From NCBI GenBank assembly GCA_022539475.1, contig VCMS01000086.1, forward strand, positions 1-64,000: a DNA stretch of 64,000 bases, given 5' to 3'. The DNA comes from Gracilaria domingensis (Eukaryota; Rhodophyta; Florideophyceae; Gracilariales; Gracilariaceae). A program made the position numbers and the translations under genes. The notes beneath the pieces are model-generated. The model was not told where the DNA came from. It saw nothing but the letters and a program-made list of their open reading frames with translations, and searched no databases. This document shows, piece by piece, positions 9,842 through 19,851 of the stretch; position 1 is the first letter of the stretch; every line of letters begins with the position of its first letter.

Positions 9842-11736
9842 GGAGCAGGACCAGCCTGTCGTGGCCGATTCCCGTCCTGGGCACCAACTTGATGACCGTT
9901 CGCGGGTTCGACTCTTCCTTCCATATTCCGGCCTACCACAGGAGCGGCTTGAGTCGCCATAGATCCACCACTCAAATGAACTGCCATTGCGTGCTTTGCG
10001 CCTTCGTAGGAAGTTCTTGGCACACGAGCTTGGTTCTCTGGGGAGAGAGATTCGAACTGAGTGATGATTTTCGACCTTTCCCGCGAAGGGAGCGTACACT
10101 GCGTTGAGATATGCCCATATTGGTAACATTCATAACAGATAACTGGGGTCGAATAGTCCTGTGGACCTCTATCCACACGACTCTGCGGGGTGTTATCCCT
10201 CCATCCTGGGCGAGTAAACCTCATGCCACGACCTCCATAGGGGATTGGCGCTGCCGGAACCCGGTGTCCTTGCGCATAGAATGCGGGATCCGTTTCCGAA
10301 GACGGGACAGAGGTGGACGGGAGGTCAGAAGTACCCATAGAGTCGGGGTTGCTACCCACGAGGTTAACGTTATCGTGATCCAGATTGGAACCATTCCCAT
10401 CAACCTGGGCAGAAGAATAATCCGATTCTTCGGCGAAGAGTACCTTACGAGGTTTGGTTCTAGAGGGACGCCTAGCTCGGAGCGTTTCACCTTCGGCTTG
10501 GGCATACTGTACTAATTCCAGGTAGGTCATCTTCCTATTATTCTCCCGATGTCGGGCGACAAGTGCCCGTATTTGGGAATCCAACCCATCCACGAACAGG
10601 GAACATCTCTCTCCCGAGGAATGTACATTATCGCAGCGGTGGAAAGCCTTATTCAGGCGCGTTGAATAAGCTGTTTCCGTTTCTCCCGGACGTTGCTTCG
10701 TATCCCTTAAGGCGGAAGTCGCCTTTTGGATGGCATGGCCAGTAGCATATGACCTTAGGAGGTAGTGTACCGCTTCGGGCCAACATGTAACTCCCCCTTC
10801 CGAGGCTCTTGACGATCCGCGGACGGAATTACACTGATCTTCTGCCAAACCTTTGAGGTAATACGATAGGGCTACATACGCCTGGCCCTCGCTCATTCCG
10901 AGTATATCAGCTTCTTGCACAAACCTTGCGAGGAAGTCCAGGACCAGGATAGGGTCCTCTCCTGCAAACTCTCTCTTATTCAGAGTAACGCCGAGTTTTC
11001 GGATGTAGTCCCGGACCTTTCCGGTTCCCCTTGAGGTCCGAACTTCGGAGGTATCCTTAAGTCGATAATAGCGATATGAAAGCAACTTCCGATACAGCGG
11101 ATTAGATGGCTTCAACTCCTTCAAGCCAGGGTGCTTCTTCCCCTTCTCCCGGGTGCGGATTGCTCCCTGAGAGGTAAAAGTAGCCTTGGACCGTGACTTC
11201 GATGAACGGGGACGCCGACGTCGGCTATCATCCGAAGAGTCGGAGGACGACGACGAGGACGAACTGTCCGAACTACTTCCGGAGTCGGAGTCAGACACAT
11301 CCGAGTAATTACGGGAATCCTTCATGGACCTACGACGGCTTCTCCTAGTGGATTGGCGAACTGAACTTTCGTCCTCCGAACTATTCCGCCCGGCGGCTTC
11401 TGCTTCCTGGTCCATCCGAATGGTGGCTTCGAGGGTGTCCAAGCGTGCGTGGATCCGTTCCACGGCGGCTTGAGTATCCTCTCGTACGAGGCGGTTTTCC
11501 TCCACATAAGCCCTTGGGGAGCCGAAGCACTCCATGAGTGAATTCATCTCCTGCCTCAGGATACGCACCTCTCCTGAGACGTCCTTATCTAGGAGTTTAT
11601 AAACCTTTCGACGGAGTTCCTCGACTGACTCAATGAGGGATATGTGGGCAGCGTTAGCAATACTAAGGCGAGTGCCCAGATTACTGTACTCCTGAGAGTC
11701 AAGTCTTTCCGGCGGTGCGGCAGAGGATGTCTCCAC
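9832..11736 (-). CDS. Gag of element A
   Basis: This is the capsid/nucleocapsid polyprotein, intact over 634 codons. The N-terminal helical region (LGTRLSIANAAHISLIESV to RLDTLEATIRMD) is followed by an SR/acidic stretch with poly-serine. Then come a capsid-type block (KVRDYIRKLG, ILDFLARFVQEADILGMSEGQAYVAL) and a C-terminal CCHC knuckle CYECYQYGHISTQC. The listed start is a GTG. The frame is open upstream through the PBS into the LTR (to 11922) and I find no in-frame ATG in that stretch, so the true start is unresolved (non-AUG or spliced). The gag stop touches the frameshift heptamer. Confidence 0.9.
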   Translation of the reverse strand: METSSAAPPERLDSQEYSNLGTRLSIANAAHISLIESVEELRRKVYKLLDKDVSGEVRILRQEMNSLMECFGSPRAYVEENRLVREDTQAAVERIHARLDTLEATIRMDQEAEAAGRNSSEDESSVRQSTRRSRRRSMKDSRNYSDVSDSDSGSSSDSSSSSSSSDSSDDSRRRRPRSSKSRSKATFTSQGAIRTREKGKKHPGLKELKPSNPLYRKLLSYRYYRLKDTSEVRTSRGTGKVRDYIRKLGVTLNKREFAGEDPILVLDFLARFVQEADILGMSEGQAYVALSYYLKGLAEDQCNSVRGSSRASEGGVTCWPEAVHYLLRSYATGHAIQKATSALRDTKQRPGETETAYSTRLNKAFHRCDNVHSSGERCSLFVDGLDSQIRALVARHRENNRKMTYLELVQYAQAEGETLRARRPSRTKPRKVLFAEESDYSSAQVDGNGSNLDHDNVNLVGSNPDSMGTSDLPSTSVPSSETDPAFYAQGHRVPAAPIPYGGRGMRFTRPGWRDNTPQSRVDRGPQDYSTPVICYECYQYGHISTQCTLPSRERSKIITQFESLSPENQARVPRTSYEGAKHAMAVHLSGGSMATQAAPVVGRNMEGRVEPANGHQVGAQDGNRPRQAGPAPKN

Positions 11737-11859
11737 GACTGGAACTTCCTCTTCAGGTTGTGGTACTGCCTGCGGAGGGAGTTCTATAATCTCCTGTCCA
11801 TCAACTGATGCATTCCGGTTCTCGGAGTTGTCGCGATTACTTCCCGATCCAGGGACCGA

Positions 11860-11877
11860 TTCTAGGTCGGGAGACCA
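11860..11877 (-). promoter_or_regulatory. Primer binding site of element A
   Basis: On the element strand it reads TGGTCTCCCGACCTAGAA, three bases inside the 5' LTR. TGG fits pairing with a tRNA 3' CCA end. The identical 18-mer sits two bases inside the 5' LTR of E (39184-39201). I do not name the tRNA. Confidence 0.8.
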
Positions 11878-11880
11878 AAA

Positions 11881-12869
11881 TGTAGAGCAAAACCCTGCGC
11901 TAGGCGCGATGGGGAATCTCCACTAGGATGTCCGAGTCCTACTCCCTGGATGAGATAGAAACAGCGGCAGAACCCTCTGTCCGTGCTCGAGTCGCGAGAC
12001 AAGCCGGGTGTAAGACCGGAGACGGTGACTGGATATACCTACAGAGGTGAGATGCAAAGAACGGTGTAGATCCAGAGGTGAAGTGTGATCCGAACCTGGA
12101 GAGATGGAGAAAAAGGGGACCGTGTCAACGGGGGGGGAGCTCACGGTGCAACCCACCGGAGCGAAGCTACGGACCGTGCCAACCGGCGGAAACAGGTCCG
12201 ATAGCGGAGCGACGCACAAGGGCGTGCCAAAAATATACCCAATACTGGGGCGGAAGCAATACCTGAACCAGGTGAACGGGTGACAACAACAGTCACGAAA
12301 ATGAACAACAAAATACAATGACAACAACAAGGGACCGATACAACGGTAGATAAAACAAAGGTTCCAGAGATGGCAAGATGCAAGCTTCCTAAGTGACCCT
12401 GAGGGGTAGTAGTGCCGAAACCAATCGTGGTTACTCTCCGAGGGGAGTGGTAAACCTACGTAGGCAGCTGTCTACTATAGCCCGATCCTGAACAGGACGC
12501 GACTCAGTTGTCCATTTACTCGTCGGCTCCAGGGTGAGATCACCCGAGTATATATACTATTACTACTACGGTATCTACAATGCACACCTCCCGAGGGTCA
12601 TACACGTGGACGACCCACTGTCAGGGTGTGGGGTATTCCCCAACGGGCGTGGCACAAATATCTAACTAGCCAACTCCACCACGTGGCCTACTATCACACC
12701 CACTAGGCACTTCCCATGCAGGGTCTACCTATTAAGGGTCCAACCAAACCATCCCAACAATACCCAAAATTAAGGGGAGTTTTCATAACTTAGCCACGTC
12801 ACCGGCCATCAGTACCATCTCATTATGAGAACCGTGATGCATCCGATAGCGGAAAGCCGTTGCTCCACA
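11881..12869 (-). repeat. 5' LTR of element A
   Basis: This is the near-identical partner of 960-1947, with one extra base and about three substitutions. The candidate TATA for the element transcript is at about 12548-12558, read on the minus strand. The conserved hairpin/GTAGGTATA block is at 12009-12044, downstream of that TATA and so in the transcribed part. Confidence 0.96.
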
Positions 12870-14075
12870 CGCTTCTCGCGAGGAACCGGTAAGGTAAAGG
12901 ACTACATTCGAAGGTTGAATGTTACCCTTGAAACAAGGAAGTTCTCGGGGACAGATCCTATCCTTATCTTGGATTTCCTTGCCAGGTTCGTCCAGGAGGC
13001 CGATATTCTCGGTATGAGTGAAGCACAGGCATATGTGGCACTGCCGTACTTCCTAACAGGGACTGCGGAAGATCAGTACAACTCAGTTCGAGGAACCTCG
13101 AGAGCCTCGGAAGGAGGAGTCACGTGTTGGCCGGAAGCCGTGAACTACCTTCTCAGGTCGTACGCGACTTCCAACGCGATTTACAGCGCTACTCTTGCTG
13201 TTCGCGACACTAGACAGAAGAGTGGAGAATCTGAAACGGTTTATTCAACGCGGTTGAACAAAGCGTTTCACCGATGTGGTAATGTGTATTCCGCACAGGA
13301 ACGGTGTACCATGTTTGTTGATGGTTTGGACCCCACCATTCGGTCGTTGGTCGCTCGCCGACGCGAGAAAAAACGCCTAATGACGTACCTAGAGTTGGTT
13401 AATTACGCCCAGGCGGAAGGAGAGATGTATCGAGCCCGCAACCCGGGGCAGCGCCGCTCGAAAGCGCTACTCGCGGAGAGTTCGCCACGATCGATGTCGG
13501 TTTTGCGACATGAAACCGCTGTCGGTGATGCTGATAATGTCCACTTCATCGAAAGTAACCCCGATTCTTACGGATCTACGGACCTACCGTCAACCTCGAT
13601 TCCGAGCACGGAAGAAGACCCCGCATTGTATGCCAAAGGTGTCCGGGTGCCTGCAGCCCCGGTGCCTTACGCTAACAATTCGTCGCGTCTGAACCGTCCA
13701 GGGTGGAAGGACACAGCACCACAACGTCGAGTGGACAATCGCCCTCGCGACAAACCGGCCTCGGTCATATGTTACCAGTGCTACCTTCCAGGTCACGTAT
13801 CGATGCAGTGCGTATTTCCGCCGTCGCACAGGCCGAAAATTATTGCGTATTACGACGCCCTCACGCCCGAGGAAAAGGAATCTGTTCCACGAAAGGAATA
13901 TGATAAGGCCAGAGCTGAACTGGGATTACCGGTTCCGGTTTATGCTCAGCCCTCCGTTCCGGCACAGGCACCTTCGAACCACGTTCAAGGCGAAGTACCC
14001 ACGCATGGGGTTCAGTTAGGCCCCCCGAACGGAGTTCACGCACCGAATTCGGTGAGTCCCGTTCAGAAAAACTGA
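12870..14075 (+). CDS. Gag of element B, C-terminal half
   Basis: This continues the gag interrupted at 959. RFSRGTGKVKDYIRRLN joins the upstream YRYYRLEYVTSN exactly as the uninterrupted gags of A and E read (SRGTGKVRDYI, SRSTGKVKDHI). The capsid block ILDFLARFVQEADILGMSEAQAYVAL is followed by the region typical of gypsy gags and a CCHC knuckle CYQCYLPGHVSMQC at about 13772-13813. It ends PVQKN with TGA at 14073. The first ATG in this piece (12825) lies in the LTR of A and is not its natural start. Confidence 0.9.
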   Translation, partial: RFSRGTGKVKDYIRRLNVTLETRKFSGTDPILILDFLARFVQEADILGMSEAQAYVALPYFLTGTAEDQYNSVRGTSRASEGGVTCWPEAVNYLLRSYATSNAIYSATLAVRDTRQKSGESETVYSTRLNKAFHRCGNVYSAQERCTMFVDGLDPTIRSLVARRREKKRLMTYLELVNYAQAEGEMYRARNPGQRRSKALLAESSPRSMSVLRHETAVGDADNVHFIESNPDSYGSTDLPSTSIPSTEEDPALYAKGVRVPAAPVPYANNSSRLNRPGWKDTAPQRRVDNRPRDKPASVICYQCYLPGHVSMQCVFPPSHRPKIIAYYDALTPEEKESVPRKEYDKARAELGLPVPVYAQPSVPAQAPSNHVQGEVPTHGVQLGPPNGVHAPNSVSPVQKN

Positions 14076-14131
14076 CTTCGGGAGTTTCCCCTACGGGAGG
14101 GGCGCCTTCCGAGCCAAAGTTGAAGGCGCCC
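14066..14131 (+). promoter_or_regulatory. Gag-pol -1 frameshift element of B
   Basis: The heptamer GAAAAAC (14066-14072) is followed by the gag stop TGA (14073-14075). The 27-nt spacer contains TTCCC-CTAC-GGGAG. The stem GGGCGCCTTC (14100-14109) pairs perfectly with GAAGGCGCCC (14122-14131) around a 12-nt loop. Relative to A, one T-A pair has become C-G on both arms. Confidence 0.8.
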
Positions 14132-17100
14132 GAGGCGTCACAGCTTCGCTCCCCAGCTGTTAGAATCCTTTCAAGGATAGCGGCTACAACTGACGTGAGC
14201 TCAGAACACCTTTCGGTTCTACGTCGTCCGTGGATACGGTCCCGTAATCTCCGTATTCCGGAAAGAGTTCTTGTGATGGCCAAGAGAAACTACAAATTTT
14301 ATGCCGATCTTGGCTTTTCTAACCAGTTCATGGTTCGACAGTTGTCTGTGTTGGATACAGGAGCTGCACCGAACCTGATTCACCTTGAGTTGGGGCCACC
14401 CGCGCTACGGGATGAAATTCGTCATGGTCCAGGTTTGGACATCGCGGATGCCAACAATGACCCGTTGCGTACTCTTGGGTACATACCTCTCATGGTACGA
14501 TTAGGAACCTGTATGGCTAAAGTGGATTTCATGGTTTGCAAAAGCATTGCCGCACCGGTGATACTCGGTTGTGACTTTTGTGATCGTTTTGTTGAAGCGA
14601 TTCGACCTCGAGCTCCAGTTGTTACCATGGATGATGGTTCCGAAATACCGATTGTAAGGAAACCGCTAAAGAGAGCTACACGCAAGCGCGTCCCGCTCCC
14701 TGCTGCACAGGAAGTTCCAACCGTCAACCCGGTATCATCTAAGCTCCAATTGGCTCATGCCATCGCAATCCCGGCGCAATCTCAAGTTTGGGTCACCATA
14801 ACTACTAAGCAGTCTGGTCTACGTGTGGTACAACCGTTGCCATCATTGTATGATCAGAAGCAACTCGCTTTGGCGAACGGAGTAATCTCGGTGGAACCCG
14901 ACAAACCATTCAGAGTTTTGGTCGCCAACTTTGGCACAACCCGACAGTGGTTAGCTAAAAACCAAATCCTTGGTACCACTCTCCCACACCCTGCTGTTAT
15001 CGTACCGACGAAGATACCCGTTGCGGATTTTCTCGGTATAACCGATGCTAAGGAGGGGGAGGGATCAGCGGAAACCACTTTTACCGCATCGGTTACCCCG
15101 GCGAGCGAAGTCACCGAATCGCTGGCACCCACCGAGGGTAAAGCGTTGCCACCAGGAACGGAAGATACAGACCCTGTCAAGGAACTGGAACAGTTGAATT
15201 TTGATCATGTACCTGAATCTCATAGAGGTAAGCTAAGAGAAATGTTGAGGGAGTTCACACCCATGTGGTATGGATCCCTCGGGACAATTGGAATTACGGA
15301 ACACCGTATTGACCTACTTCCAGGTACTAGCCCCATTTCCCAACACCCATACCGGGCTGGTCCCAAATCTAGGGAAGAAGAGCAATCTCAGGTTGAGAAG
15401 ATGTTACGCGCTGGCGTCATAGAGGCGGCTCAATCCGCTTGGGCCTCACCCGTGATGCTAGTTCCAAAAGCGGACGGATCATGGCGATTCTGTATTGATT
15501 ACCGTCGTCTAAATTCGGTCATTGTCAAAGACGTTTATCCCATACCCAGGATGGACGAATACATTGACTCGCTTGGGAGTGCTACAGTGTTCACCGCCTT
15601 GGATGCCAATTGGGGATACTGGCAAGTTCCGATCCGTGAAAAGGATAAGGACAAAACTGCTTTTGTGTGCCACCAAGGTTTGTACCGGTTTAAACGAATG
15701 CCGCTCGGATTAACCAACGCACCGGCTACGTTTCAACGTGCTATCGATATCCTCTTGGCTCGATTCAAGTGGAAGACCTGCTTGGTGTATCTTGACGATA
15801 TCATCGTGTTCTCCGATAACCTTGATGACCACTTAACACACGTCCGGGACGTCATGAGAGTCCTCAGGGACGCGGGCATTACGCTGAAACTCAAGAAGTG
15901 CGAGTTCTTCACAGATTCTGTCAAATACCCAGGGCATATCATTCGACCTGGACAGCTCTCAGTAGACGCAGTTCGCGTGAAGTCGCTGAAGGAAGCGAGA
16001 AACCCTACGACACAAACGGAACTCCGCAGTTTTCTGGGTCTTTGTAATGTATATCGGCGTTTTGTCCCGAACTTCGCAGATATTGGGACCCCTCTTAACC
16101 ACCTTTTGAGGAAAGGTCAACCAGTTCAACTGGAACCCCTAGGCGACGCGGAAGCGTCTGCCTTTTCGGCATTAATTGACGCAGTAACGTCACCGCCAAT
16201 CTTGGATTTGCCTAAGCTAGGACTTCCATTCGAAGTAGACACTGACGCCAGTGCACACCAGGTTGGTTGCGCCCTGTTTCAGGTCACGGAAGACGGCGTG
16301 AGACATCCAATTGGATACTGGTCGCGATCCTTGAACGTACACGAACGTAACTACTCAGTTTCGGAGAAAGAGTGCTTAGCCGTTGTATGGGCTCTAACTA
16401 CACTGAGGCCATATCCTATGGGAAACCATTTTACGGTACATACGGACCACTCATCTCTCCGATGGCTCATGGAAATCTCGGAACCATCAGGACGCTTGAT
16501 GCGTTGGCGCTTGAGGTTATCGGGGTTCGATTTCACAGTTACGTACAAAAAAGGAACGTTGAATCTGCAGGCAGATGCACTCTCCCGCTTGGGAACAAAT
16601 GCAGAAGCGGCACCAGTTGACGATCTGGACATACCATGCTTTATGGTGGAAGAACAAGCAGGTTGGGTCGAATCTTTGTCGGACGACATCTGTGACGACA
16701 TCCTGCTCACTTCTGAGAAGTTGGATCCCTTGACTGGATCTTTTGTACCCATCACTCCCGAAGAGATGATCCGAGAACAGCAAACGGATGAGTTTTGTAC
16801 GCGAATTCGCGCTCGTCTCAATGGAGGAGATCGTATACCTTTTCAGGTTAACGATCAGGGGTACCTGGTTAGGTTGGTTGAAGCGTATACCCAAATTGTG
16901 GTCCCATACTCGCTGCAAAACCGTGTGTTGGTCATGACACACTATGTGAAGGTAGGAGCCCACCCAGGAGGTCGAAAACTATACTTGACCTTGCGTAGGG
17001 ATTCTTACTGGCCGTCAATGGCATTGGACTGCTACGCAGTACGACGCTCTTGCACCGAGTGCGCTAAGAATAACGTGAAACTTCGTAAGTACTCGAAGAA

Positions 17101-18295
17101 GTTAACGCTGTTCCCAGCACGGTCTCCTTTGGAGTTTATCGCTATCGATATCTTAGGTGAATTGATCAGAACCACAAGAGGTAATCGATACCTTCTGGTT
17201 ATCACCGATCGGTTCTCCAAGTTGGTACGGACAGTCCCGCTGAAACGGATTACGGCCACCGTGGTTGCACAAGCTTTTGTCACCCACTGGGTCTTTGTGT
17301 ACGGTCCACCGGTTCATCCATTATCAGATAACGGTTCACAGTTCACGTCGAAGTTTTTCCAGGACGTCTGTCGGATCTTGAGTGTCAAGAATCTATTTAC
17401 GACCACCTACCACCCCCAAAGAAATGGTCAGGTAGAACGATTTAACCGTACCATGCTAAATGCATTAAGATCTTATGTGTCAGATCATCCTAAGGATTGG
17501 GATTTGTATACGGACGCTATTACGTATGCGTACAACACCCAAGTCCACCGGGTAACGAAGCTAGCACCTTTTGAGTTGGTATTGTCAAGAGTACCGCCAC
17601 CGGTTGCAATCGAGGCTCAAGAAACGCTTTCTACGTACCCGTCTGTTGGGTTATACAGGAACGCTTGGAAGGATTGGTTAACCAAAATGGTACCGGTCGC
17701 TCGCACAGCGATGGATAAGGCGCAGGCCGCTTATAAGCGCAACTTCGATGCGAAGGTTAAGACCCCATTACCAAAGGTCAAACCAGACGATATGGTATTT
17801 CTCCGCAAAGAATACTATAATCCGGAGAAGGAACGCCGCCACAAGCTCTCGCCTATCGCGGAAGGACCCTACAAGGTTATTTCCGTCACGGACGATACCG
17901 TAGTATTGGATATCAATAATCTCCACGAGCGGATATCGTTAGACCGTGTCGCGCTGGCCCCAACACCCTACGTTCACGTTAACACCCAACTGGGTGAAGC
18001 TACAGGGGACGAACAGGTCGTATCTTCGCGCCCTGCGATTCTCCGCCCTGATCGCGGCTTATCGGATCTACCGAAGTCAGAATCACCCACGCGGGTAGCA
18101 CAACCCGTTGCGGGAGACGAAGAGAAAAACTCAACTAGAGTTGACCCCCCACCGGACGTCGTGGCTCCCGTGCCACCGCCTAAGGAGGGGGAGGAAAGTA
18201 CGGAACCCGTTACACCGGCGTCGCACTGTCACACTGTGTCGCAAGGTACCGCAATCAATCTCGCGGTCTCTACAGATAGCGTTGTGGTGCGCTGA
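14073..18295 (+). CDS. Pol of element B: protease, RT, RNase H, integrase
   Basis: One uninterrupted frame, -1 relative to gag, encodes the Gypsy polyprotein. Protease is VLDTGAAPN (about 14350-14373). RT includes FCIDYRRLN, LDANWGYWQVP, GLTNAPATFQ and the catalytic YLDD (about 15787-15798). RNase H has DTDAS (about 16235) and TDHSSL. Integrase has an HHCC-type zinc region (HYVKVGAHPGG...CTECAKN), then D in AIDILGEL (about 17145), D in LSDNGSQF (about 17325) and E in NGQVERFNR. The tail contains the purine-encoded KEGE motif. The TGA at 18293 may be a nonsense mutation: the same frame stays open to 18529 and aligns with the pol tail of E (EKTVSVDPGF vs VKTVSADPDQ). No internal ATG is needed if pol is made by frameshifting. 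It looks enzymatically complete. Confidence 0.94.
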
Positions 18296-18529
18296 GGCGC
18301 TGTACCTCGTGGTGATACTCCGTCGAGTTCGTTGAGCAATGCGTTGGAAACGACACGACCCACCCAGGGGGTACATACCGCTCTGGATAACGTAACCCCG
18401 TCGGGAACACCACAACTGAGTGAGATCACCACCCGCAGAGCGGAGAAGACAGTATCTGTAGACCCGGGTTTTCCGGAGAACGCAGAACCGCAAGCGGTAG
18501 ATCAGCTCAATGTTACCGACCGGTGTTAA

Positions 18530-19222
18530 CCACGCCGTGGTATGAGGAAACCAGAAGTCGTACTTACCCGCGTATTATTTGGGAAAACAACCTTGGAAAG
18601 GTGAAGTACGAAGTACGAGTTTGGAAACCGTCGATGGTGCACCCACGCCGCGTGGCAGAGGACTCATGACACACCCAAGTGGAGAGTAACACGTTGTGTG
18701 ACGTGGTGACGTATGGAAAGCACCGCCGACGCGGGGAACTGCTGACAGTAAGTCGCGTGCGCGAGTACCACACGCGCACGGTGCACGATGTACGGTCGCC
18801 AACCGTAGGCGAACGGACACCTGTTAGGGTAACTCGTGGCTCACATGTGCAATCGCCGGGCCAACCAGAAGGCCGCGATATGCACCGTGATTGGTCAATC
18901 CGCCTCCATGGCGCACGAGCGAGACCCTGCCCGTTCTCCGTCGCACGGACGATCCTTCTGGATAGCAAGAGGGAGCTCAGAATCCCGAAGCTACCGTTGG
19001 ACGGTCGGAAGCCCAACCAAGACGAGCCGAAGCTCGTCAGACTCAAGAAGGAGAGTACTTCAAGAAGAACCTTTCAGGTTGAAGATTGGACGCTCCTGGC
19101 GTAAGTTGTAGTTGTCGCGCAGCGAGGAACTCCTAGTGAGTCGTGACTGGTTAAGTCGAAGAGGGACCCCTCTAGAGGTTAGCCGGCCACCACCTCGCCA
19201 CCCTCGAAGGTACGAAACCACA
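18530..19222. other. Spacer between pol and chromodomain ORF of B
   Basis: No recognisable protein. It is comparable in length to the spacers in A and E. It contains GCCGGGCCAACC and TGATTGGTCAATC-type sequence near 18855-18900 that is similar in position to E. It could hold a promoter or an intron for the chromodomain ORF. Confidence 0.5.
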
Positions 19223-19465
19223 ATGGGTGAAGGAGAGCAGTCAAACACCGAGGTGTACCCGCAGGAATACGTGATCGAACGTATCGTACGTCATGTTGTA
19301 GACCCCGATGGGAAGGTACTGTACCAAGTGCGATGGTATGGCTACTCCGCCGAGGAGGACACCATGGAGCCGGTCGAGCACCTACCTAGGTCGAGGATCG
19401 TTTCATACCACCGTCGCACTCAGTCAGCCTTGCCGTCCAACCTGGACCAAGCCCAGGTGGGATAA
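19223..19465 (+). CDS. Stand-alone chromodomain protein of element B
   Basis: An 80-residue ORF starts at the ATG at 19223 (CACAATGG context). The chromodomain core is VIERIVRHVVDPDGKVLYQV then RWYGYSAEEDTMEPVEHLP, and it ends SNLDQAQVG, the same C terminus as E (PDLDQAQVG). It is intact and separated by about 700 bp from the pol end. The frame is open upstream to 19112, but the upstream residues are not shared with E, which favours the ATG at 19223. Confidence 0.86.
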   Translation: MGEGEQSNTEVYPQEYVIERIVRHVVDPDGKVLYQVRWYGYSAEEDTMEPVEHLPRSRIVSYHRRTQSALPSNLDQAQVG

Positions 19466-19851
19466 GAACCGTTCCCGGTGAGGAGCTTTCAACTATACCG
19501 CGATGCGGAAGACTCAGAATGGAGAGTTGACCCCTTCTGTGTGGGGGATGAATGAAGGAAGAAGACCAATGAAGCGGTGAAGACTGAACTAGAGGAAGTG
19601 AGAAGAAAGAAAGAAGAGCATACCGAAATGCCGGTTGTACCGATTTAAAACGGTTAGAGTAGAAGAAGCACCAAAGAAGTGAAGCACCAGAGAAGTGAAG
19701 TACACTTGAACACAGTGTGAGTGAAGAAGTAATCGAAGATCGATCAAGTTCGTGGAGAAGATTCAAAAGGGTGAAGGGAAAGTTACCACTAGATGGTTTT
19801 ACAGTTTCTATCTTATACTAAGGACCAAGTCCTCCAGCCCTGCTGGTCATC
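19466..19851. other. GA-rich spacer between chromodomain ORF and aORF of B
   Basis: It is rich in GAAG/GAAGAA (for example 19551-19620 and 19670-19710), with short direct repeats of AGAAGTGAAG. It lies between two converging ORFs, so it is a candidate site for both 3' ends. No coding sequence is seen. Confidence 0.6.

Larger units (their letters stand above)
960..12869 (-). mobile_element. Full-length Ty3/Gypsy LTR retrotransposon A inserted in gag of B
   Basis: Two LTRs of 988 and 989 bp flank an internal region read on the minus strand. It holds PBS (11860-11877), gag (11736-9832), pol (about 9840-5347), a chromodomain ORF (4642-4346), an antisense ORF on + (2045-4070) and a PPT (1948-1958). 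By eye the LTRs differ at about four positions, so the insertion is recent. The flanks CGCTC (955-959) and CGCTT (12870-12874) are a five-base target duplication with one mismatch. Removing A rejoins the gag frame of B. Confidence 0.95.

Noticed and set aside
11923-12330. 135-codon ORF in both LTRs of A, and a 135-codon ORF in the LTRs of E
   Set aside because: The equal length is curious, but the protein sequences share little beyond the conserved nucleotide block (SYTR region). Start contexts are not conserved and related LTRs (B, G, H) do not keep the ORF. I treat them as chance ORFs in LTR sequence.
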